From: Roseobacter sp. CCS2
GTDB taxonomy: Bacteria; Pseudomonadota; Alphaproteobacteria; Rhodobacterales; Rhodobacteraceae
Assembly: GCF_000169435.1 (NCBI RefSeq)
Contig: NZ_AAYB01000001.1
Span: 620,001-684,000, forward strand
DNA length: 64,000 nucleotides
Direction of reading: 5' to 3'
Both the position numbers and the translations under genes were made by a program. Of the stretch, positions 59,273 through 64,000 are shown one piece after another. The number at the start of each line of letters is the position of its first letter. Positions within the stretch are counted from its first letter, which is position 1. The notes beneath the pieces are model-generated. The model did not search any database and was not told the DNA's origin. It saw only the letters and a list, made by a program, of their open reading frames with translations.

Positions 59273-60105
59273 CAGCTGCGGTCCCGCATTTGTTTGGCCA
59301 TCAGGTAATCGGCATAGCGGGTAGCGGGGATCGTCACGATCAGAAAAATGATCGCGGCGCCGACGTAGGGTGTGAAATTCGCGGTGAGCGATTTGAACAC
59401 ACCCGCTTGGCGGAATATCTCAACAGGGCCGATGAAGCTAAGCAGCGAGACGTCTTTTTGCAACGCAATCAGCATGTTCATCTGCGATGGGACCACGTTG
59501 CGGATGGCTTGGGGTAAGACGACATCGCGCATGACCTGCCTTTCGGACAGGCCCAATGACAGGGCCGCCGACCGCTGGCTTTGATGCACGCTGTCGATGC
59601 CGGAGCGGAAGATTTCGGCAACATAGGCCGAATAGGTCAGGATCAGTGCAAGCGATCCCCAGATGTAAGGTGAATTCCATGGGCGCGGCAGGCCAAGGCC
59701 GGGGATGCCGAAACCGATGAGGTAGACAGTCAAAATAACCGGCACGCCCCGGAAAACATCAGTGAAGGTCGCACCGAAGATGCGTAAGGGAAAAAGCGCT
59801 GGTGATTTTGCATCGCGCGCCAAAGCGATCAGCAAACCAAGGATTGCAATCGCGGGGGCGGACCACGAAAAGATCATCAGGTTAATCTTGAAGGCATCGA
59901 GCAGTTTGGGAAACGTATCAGCCAGTACAGCGCCGTTGAAAAAGCTGCGCTGCACCTTTTCCCAGCCCGGCGTCATGGGCACGAAAATGACAATGCAAGC
60001 AACAACCGCCAGCGTGCTGGTTGCGGCGATCATCAGCGACCGCTTGCGCTGTTGTGCCTCGTATCGTGCGCGGCGGGTCATGCCCGCCGCCTTGGTCGTG
60101 GTCAT
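59272..60105 (-). CDS. Polar amino-acid ABC transporter, permease
   Basis: A 277-aa HisM-type permease with several membrane helices (AATSTLAVVACIVIF near the N-terminus, then four to five more) and the ABC-interaction EAA loop around SAALSLGLSERQVMRDVVLP with AIRNVVPSQMN. One permease only is present here, so it probably works as a homodimer. It starts 1 base after the stop of the binding-protein gene. Confidence 0.93.
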   Translation of the reverse strand: MTTTKAAGMTRRARYEAQQRKRSLMIAATSTLAVVACIVIFVPMTPGWEKVQRSFFNGAVLADTFPKLLDAFKINLMIFSWSAPAIAILGLLIALARDAKSPALFPLRIFGATFTDVFRGVPVILTVYLIGFGIPGLGLPRPWNSPYIWGSLALILTYSAYVAEIFRSGIDSVHQSQRSAALSLGLSERQVMRDVVLPQAIRNVVPSQMNMLIALQKDVSLLSFIGPVEIFRQAGVFKSLTANFTPYVGAAIIFLIVTIPATRYADYLMAKQMRDRS

Positions 60106-60106
60106 A

Positions 60107-60925
60107 TTAGAAATCGATCAGCGGAACACCGGTGGTGTCCTGTAGCCAGGTCGCCTCAATCGCGGCCAGTTCACCGCTTTCGGTCAGGGCGACCAGTGCG
60201 TCATCCACGCAAGACTTGAGCGGATTGCCCTCTTCCATCAGCATGCCAAACTGATCTGGGTTATCGCTGGCGTCGGGCGCAAATTGACCGATGACTTTGG
60301 ACCCTTCGATCATCACCGCACTGAGGAACAATGCTGTTGGCAGATCAAACAGGGCTGCGTCGATCTGGTTTGCCGACATCGCCGCATTCACATCGGCGTT
60401 GTCGCCGTAAAGCAGTGGATCACTGGTGGGTTGGATCACGTTCGCCAGTTTCGGCACGGCGGTGGTCGATCCCATCGCACCCCATTTCAGATCACGCAGG
60501 GCATCCAAGGTGGGTTCTGTGTCCGTTGCATTGGGGCTGACAAGAACAGCCATAGGGGCGGTGTAATAAGGCATCGAGAAATCGACGATCTCATCGCGCG
60601 CGGCGCTGATCGAATACTGCTGAATGTTCACATCAAAATTCTTGGCACCCGGTTGGATCGCCTCATCAAAGGATGACCGGACCCAAACCACATCTTCGGC
60701 GGCAAAGCCCATTTCACCTGCAACCGCATAAGCGACAGCAGCTTCGAAACCTTCGCCGCTTTCGGGCGCATCATCAAGGACCCATGGGTAATAGGCCGGG
60801 TTGCCTGTTGCGATTGTCAGCTTGCCTTCGGTCAGCGTTTTGTCCGCAGCACAATGGCCGGCCGCAAAAGCAGCAGAGGTTGTCAGCGCGAGCGTCATCG
60901 CCGCAAGGGAAAGAGTTTTTGCCAT
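60107..60925 (-). CDS. Polar amino-acid ABC transporter, periplasmic binding protein
   Basis: A 272-aa solute-binding protein of family 3 with a Sec signal peptide (LSLAAMTLALTTSAAFAA) cleaved before GHCAADK. The first lobe has LTIATGNPAYYPWVLDD and GFEAAVAYAVAGEMGF; the ligand-side motif FDVNIQQYSISAARDEIVDF is typical of amino-acid binders. I chose the ATG at 60925. It is the first gene of the three-gene transporter operon. Confidence 0.93.
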   Translation of the reverse strand: MAKTLSLAAMTLALTTSAAFAAGHCAADKTLTEGKLTIATGNPAYYPWVLDDAPESGEGFEAAVAYAVAGEMGFAAEDVVWVRSSFDEAIQPGAKNFDVNIQQYSISAARDEIVDFSMPYYTAPMAVLVSPNATDTEPTLDALRDLKWGAMGSTTAVPKLANVIQPTSDPLLYGDNADVNAAMSANQIDAALFDLPTALFLSAVMIEGSKVIGQFAPDASDNPDQFGMLMEEGNPLKSCVDDALVALTESGELAAIEATWLQDTTGVPLIDF

Positions 60926-61052
60926 CGGTCTCACCTATTGTTGGATCAGTCAGGTGACACGGTAGTTTCACAACACACCGCTGTCCAGCAATCGGAGCGC
61001 GTTGGTTTGCTGACCGGGCCACATATCTGTCGCCCGGCCTGTGTATCAGGCA

Positions 61053-61976
61053 TTAGCCCATCAATTGACCTGCTTCTGGCACCCATTGGAACTCTGCGTC
61101 ATTGCTTCCGGTATCCACGTAACCGACAGCCGGGAACGGCATGTGATAGCCAATCGCTGGCACACGGTCTGCGGCAATCATGCCCAACACATTGCGGCGC
61201 GACGCGGCAGCGGCTTCTTTATCCGCATCAAAGCGGACTTCCCAATCAGGGCGCGCCAGCGACCAAACGGGGTGATTTGCAAGGTCAGCAAAAATCACAA
61301 GACCCTTGTCTGCGCTATCAAGCCGGTAAACCATGTGGCCGGGTGTATGCCCAAAAGCGGCCATGCCTGTGATCCCGCTGACAACATCATTGCCATCCCC
61401 GATGAAGGTCATCTGATCCGCCAAGGGGCGCACATTCGCCTCAAACCCGTCATTTTCAGCCGCGGCCCAGTGATCAAATTCAACTTGGCCGGTGACATAG
61501 CGGGCGTTGGCAAAGGTCGGCCCACCATTGTTCATCAGGCCACCAATGTGGTCGCCATGCATATGGGTCAGCACAACCACATCAACCTGATCGGCGCTGT
61601 ATCCTGCACCTTCAATGGCGCTAAGCGTGGCGGCGGCGTTCAATCCGGTATCAAACAACACCAGTTCTGATCCGGTATTCACCAGTGTCGGCGTAAAGAA
61701 GAACTGAGAGGCCTCTGTGGACAGGAAATTTTCCTCGCTCACCGTGGCGAATTCTTCTTCCGACACGTTCATGCCGAAGATGCCTTGCGGGTTTTCGCGC
61801 GGCGTCGTGCCACCAAGGATCGTCGTCACCTCAAAATCGCCGATCATGAAGCGGCGGTGCGAGGCAAAGCTTGCCCCTTTCATAGGGGCCTCGGCGCGGG
61901 CGGCACCAGCGGCCAATCCAACAAATGGCAGTGCCGTGCCGGCGGCAAGCATATTGCGGCGGGTCAATGTGGTCAT
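61053..61976 (-). CDS. Exported metallo-beta-lactamase-fold hydrolase
   Basis: A 307-aa MBL-fold protein with a Tat-type signal (LTRRNMLAAGTALPFVGLAA) and the metal motif THMHGDHIGG (His138, His140, Asp142, His143). Further ligands are likely in AAFGHTPGHMVY and the Asp/His near the end. It may hydrolyse lactones or esters, as many exported MBL relatives do. The start at 61976 follows AGGAGAG. It is transcribed alone. Substrate unknown. Confidence 0.88.
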   Translation of the reverse strand: MTTLTRRNMLAAGTALPFVGLAAGAARAEAPMKGASFASHRRFMIGDFEVTTILGGTTPRENPQGIFGMNVSEEEFATVSEENFLSTEASQFFFTPTLVNTGSELVLFDTGLNAAATLSAIEGAGYSADQVDVVVLTHMHGDHIGGLMNNGGPTFANARYVTGQVEFDHWAAAENDGFEANVRPLADQMTFIGDGNDVVSGITGMAAFGHTPGHMVYRLDSADKGLVIFADLANHPVWSLARPDWEVRFDADKEAAAASRRNVLGMIAADRVPAIGYHMPFPAVGYVDTGSNDAEFQWVPEAGQLMG

Positions 61977-62076
61977 GTCGTCTCTCCTGTTGGTCATACA
62001 AATCGGATGCATGACCAACAGATAGGGCGAAAGTGTCGCAGGTCACTCACACTGACGTGAGCACCCAAGACCGGCT

Positions 62077-63423
62077 TTAGTTATCCGCCTGTGCCGTCGG
62101 ACCCAGCGCATTCAGACCTTTGAGAATATCAATGGCATAGGCCAGCTGATAATCATCCTCGCGCAGGGCCGCTGCGGTTTCAGCGCGCGCGCGATCTTCT
62201 TCGATCTGGCGGATTTCATCCTCGCTCAGGCTGTCGTTTTCCAATGAACCACGCAGGCCTGCCTCTGACCGCTGTGCGCGTTCTTCGGCCTCTTCTTCGG
62301 TTTCTTCACGCGGGCGGGGTTGTTCAACGATAATATCGGGTGAAATGCCCAGCGATTGAATAGACCGGCCAGAGGGCGTGTAGTAACGCGCCGTTGTCAG
62401 GCGCATCGCACCATCCTGGCTAAGCGGGACAACCGTTTGCACAGACCCTTTGCCAAAGGAATTTGTCCCGATCACAATCGCACGGCGGTGATCCTGCAAT
62501 GCACCTGCCACGATTTCCGATGCAGAGGCAGAGCCACCGTTGATCAGCACAACAATCGGCTTGCCCTCGGCCAGATCACCCGGCGTTGCATTAAAACGGT
62601 CACCATCTGCGGCCTCGCGTCCGCGGGTTGATACGATCTCGCCTGCGTCAAGGAACGCGTCGGCGACATAAACTGCCTGACTAAGCAGGCCACCGGGGTT
62701 ATTACGCAGATCAAGTACAATCCCGTCGATATTGTCGAAACCGCCTGCTTCTTCGACCTGTTCTTCCATACCCGCGCTTAGGTTGGGGAAGGTCTGTTCG
62801 TTGAATGTCGTGATCCGCATAACAACGGCGTCGCCTTCCGTCCGGCCACGCACGGCGGTCAGTTTGATCGTATCGCGAATGATCGACACGTCGAATGGCT
62901 CAACCTCGCCTTCGCGCACGATGGTCACGATAATTTCGGCACCGACAGGTCCGCGCATCATGCGCACGGCTTCGTCCAAGGTCAGGCCCAGCACGCTTTC
63001 ACCATCCACAGCCGTGATGAAATCACCGGCCAAAACGCCGGCAGCTTCGGCCGGTGTGCCATCCATGGGTGAGACAACTTTGACCCAACCTTCTTCCTGT
63101 GTGACCTCGATCCCAAGACCGCCAAATTCGCCGGATGTGCTGACACGCATGCGTTGTGCGGCATCAGGGGACAGATAGCTGGAGTGCGGATCAAGCGATG
63201 TAAGCATCCCGTTGATCGCCGCTTCGATCAGCTCGCGGTCATCGACCTCTTCGACATAGTTTGATCGGATCCGTTCAAAGATATCGCCAAACAGGTCAAG
63301 TTGTTCATAAACGCTCGTGTTCGATTGCGTTTCCTGCGCGAGCACTGGCCCTGCAATCTGTGTTGTGGCCACCAGTCCGATTGCGGCACCACCAACAGCA
63401 GCAAAAATCATCTTCTTCATCAC
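62077..63423 (-). CDS. ctpA: C-terminal processing protease (S41, CtpA type)
   Basis: Periplasmic serine protease that trims proteins at their C-termini and in Gram-negatives controls cell-wall hydrolases. It is 448 aa with a signal anchor (MIFAAVGGAAIGLVATTQIAG), a PDZ domain at about 100-180 (GGLGIEVTQEEGWVKVVSPM) and the catalytic dyad: a Ser in GGSASASEI (about 296-304) and Lys325 in SFGKG. The Glu/Arg-rich C-terminal region is typical. The ATG could be 63423 or 63420. It is 10 bases downstream of the EnvC-like gene's stop, so the two are co-transcribed. Confidence 0.94.
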   Translation of the reverse strand: MMKKMIFAAVGGAAIGLVATTQIAGPVLAQETQSNTSVYEQLDLFGDIFERIRSNYVEEVDDRELIEAAINGMLTSLDPHSSYLSPDAAQRMRVSTSGEFGGLGIEVTQEEGWVKVVSPMDGTPAEAAGVLAGDFITAVDGESVLGLTLDEAVRMMRGPVGAEIIVTIVREGEVEPFDVSIIRDTIKLTAVRGRTEGDAVVMRITTFNEQTFPNLSAGMEEQVEEAGGFDNIDGIVLDLRNNPGGLLSQAVYVADAFLDAGEIVSTRGREAADGDRFNATPGDLAEGKPIVVLINGGSASASEIVAGALQDHRRAIVIGTNSFGKGSVQTVVPLSQDGAMRLTTARYYTPSGRSIQSLGISPDIIVEQPRPREETEEEAEERAQRSEAGLRGSLENDSLSEDEIRQIEEDRARAETAAALREDDYQLAYAIDILKGLNALGPTAQADN

Positions 63424-63433
63424 ATATCCTTAC

Positions 63434-64000
63434 CTACTCGACCGCAAACCACGTGTCGGGGTTTACCGGAGTTTGCCCATCTCGCACCTCAAGATAAAGG
63501 GCTTGTGGCGCTTGCCCACCCGCATTGCCCAAATTATCGGTCAAAATCCCGTCATCAAGCCCTTCAGAGGCACCTAAAAGCCCGACTGGCGCATTGGCAG
63601 GCAACACTTGGCCAGGCTCTCCAAAAACTTCGGCAAAGCCTGCGAGAATGAACATGACGTCAGCGGCCGGTTCCAAAATCACGACGGTGCCGTAGTTCAA
63701 CAATGGACCGTGAAACAGAATTGTCGCTGGCACGGGCGTCGTCACAAGGGCGCGTGGTTCAGCTGCAATGCGGATGCCGGACCGACCGCTGCCATCATCA
63801 GGCAAGACAACCCCAGACACCGGCAAAGGCAGATTACCGTCCGGTGCCAGCGCTGTGGTTCCTTCTGGTCGGGCTGTCGCAATCTGTGTTGCGAAATCAT
63901 CAAGGGTTTCGGCGCTTGCGACCAGCAAGGCGGTCTGCACAGGATCATCGGCAAAGCGGGTGGGCAGATCGGTCCGTTCTGACACCGCCAACGCCAATGA
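63434..64000 (-). CDS. EnvC-type murein hydrolase activator, C-terminal part
   Basis: This gene runs off the right edge; 188 residues plus the stop are present. The sequence follows the LytM/M23 fold (SGVVLPDDGSGRSGIRIAAE, LLNYGTVVILEPAADVMFIL, ALYLEVRDGQTPVNPDTWF). However, the zinc ligands of M23 peptidases are missing: no His at the first and third positions. EnvC-like activators of amidases have the same loss, and the downstream ctpA is the usual partner gene in alphaproteobacteria. It is therefore probably an amidase activator in cell separation rather than a peptidase. Confidence 0.8.
   Translation of the reverse strand, partial: SLALAVSERTDLPTRFADDPVQTALLVASAETLDDFATQIATARPEGTTALAPDGNLPLPVSGVVLPDDGSGRSGIRIAAEPRALVTTPVPATILFHGPLLNYGTVVILEPAADVMFILAGFAEVFGEPGQVLPANAPVGLLGASEGLDDGILTDNLGNAGGQAPQALYLEVRDGQTPVNPDTWFAVE

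Overview
The window looks like a chromosomal segment of an alphaproteobacterium of the order Rhodobacterales (Roseobacter group). The evidence is the gene neighbourhoods: a def-def-def-fmt block, an aerobic-type cobalamin pathway with CobN and a CbiG-CobJ fusion, DUF1523-family genes, paired FAD/GcvT dehydrogenases, and a CtrA-type TTAA-N7-TTAAC site. The two-domain ALDH16-type aldehyde dehydrogenase is reminiscent of Loktanella and its relatives, but the genus is a guess. I see no rRNA, tRNA, CRISPR array, prophage or intact insertion sequence. Almost all of the sequence is coding, in dense operons with 1-, 4- and 8-base overlaps.

Layout. 0-5.4 kb: rpe (minus), a collapsed YdcZ-type transporter remnant, an AraC regulator, deoC and an ALDH16-type dehydrogenase, which together look like a deoxyribose catabolic unit. 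5.4-12.6 kb: an eight-gene minus-strand cluster of a TelA-like coiled-coil protein, an AAA+ ATPase, four small or medium membrane proteins and two soluble proteins of unknown function. This is the best candidate for an undescribed system. 12.7-16.1 kb: L,D-transpeptidase, fmt and three tandem peptide deformylases, one of which has lost its metal ligand and catalytic Glu. 16.1-18.4 kb: an autoregulated membrane protein/XRE pair with two palindromic operators, a MalY-type PLP enzyme and a small conserved protein.

18.5-42.1 kb holds three cobalamin operons. On the minus strand, a small membrane protein, cbiX, cobH, cobL, cobI, cbiG-cobJ and cobM follow a strongly foldable leader RNA. On the plus strand are DUF1636-cobC-cobD, then cobW-GNAT-cobN-cobO-yrbL-like-Lin0512-Lin0512-bluB. 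Between them lie a glutathionyl-hydroquinone reductase, an orphan degenerate receiver protein facing a CtrA box, an MltB-type transglycosylase and smc. Together the cob genes cover much of the route from sirohydrochlorin/precorrin-2 to adenosylcobinamide phosphate, plus synthesis of the lower ligand. cobA, cobG or cobZ, cobF, cobK, cobB, cobS/T, cobQ, cobP, cobU and cobV must lie elsewhere.

42.1-49.9 kb is mixed metabolism: a TPP enzyme, an NAD(P)H-FMN reductase, a membrane protein behind four GTACA repeats at exact 11-bp spacing, gamma-glutamyltransferase, thiolase, free-methionine sulfoxide reductase, an XRE-cupin regulator and a GFA-family protein. 49.9-57.2 kb is a methylamine/one-carbon block: two paralogous FAD/GcvT dehydrogenases around a PNPOx-like protein, a homocysteine S-methyltransferase and a GlxA/GbdR-type regulator. 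57.2-58.5 kb is poorly coding and holds one PagL-like ORF with a degenerate active site. 58.5-64 kb: a polar amino-acid ABC transporter, an exported metallo-beta-lactamase-fold hydrolase, a CtpA-type protease and the end of an EnvC-type gene that runs off the window.

A short repeat beginning CTTCTCATGTT and containing AAATACCTC occurs three times: twice between genes and once in frame inside cobN.
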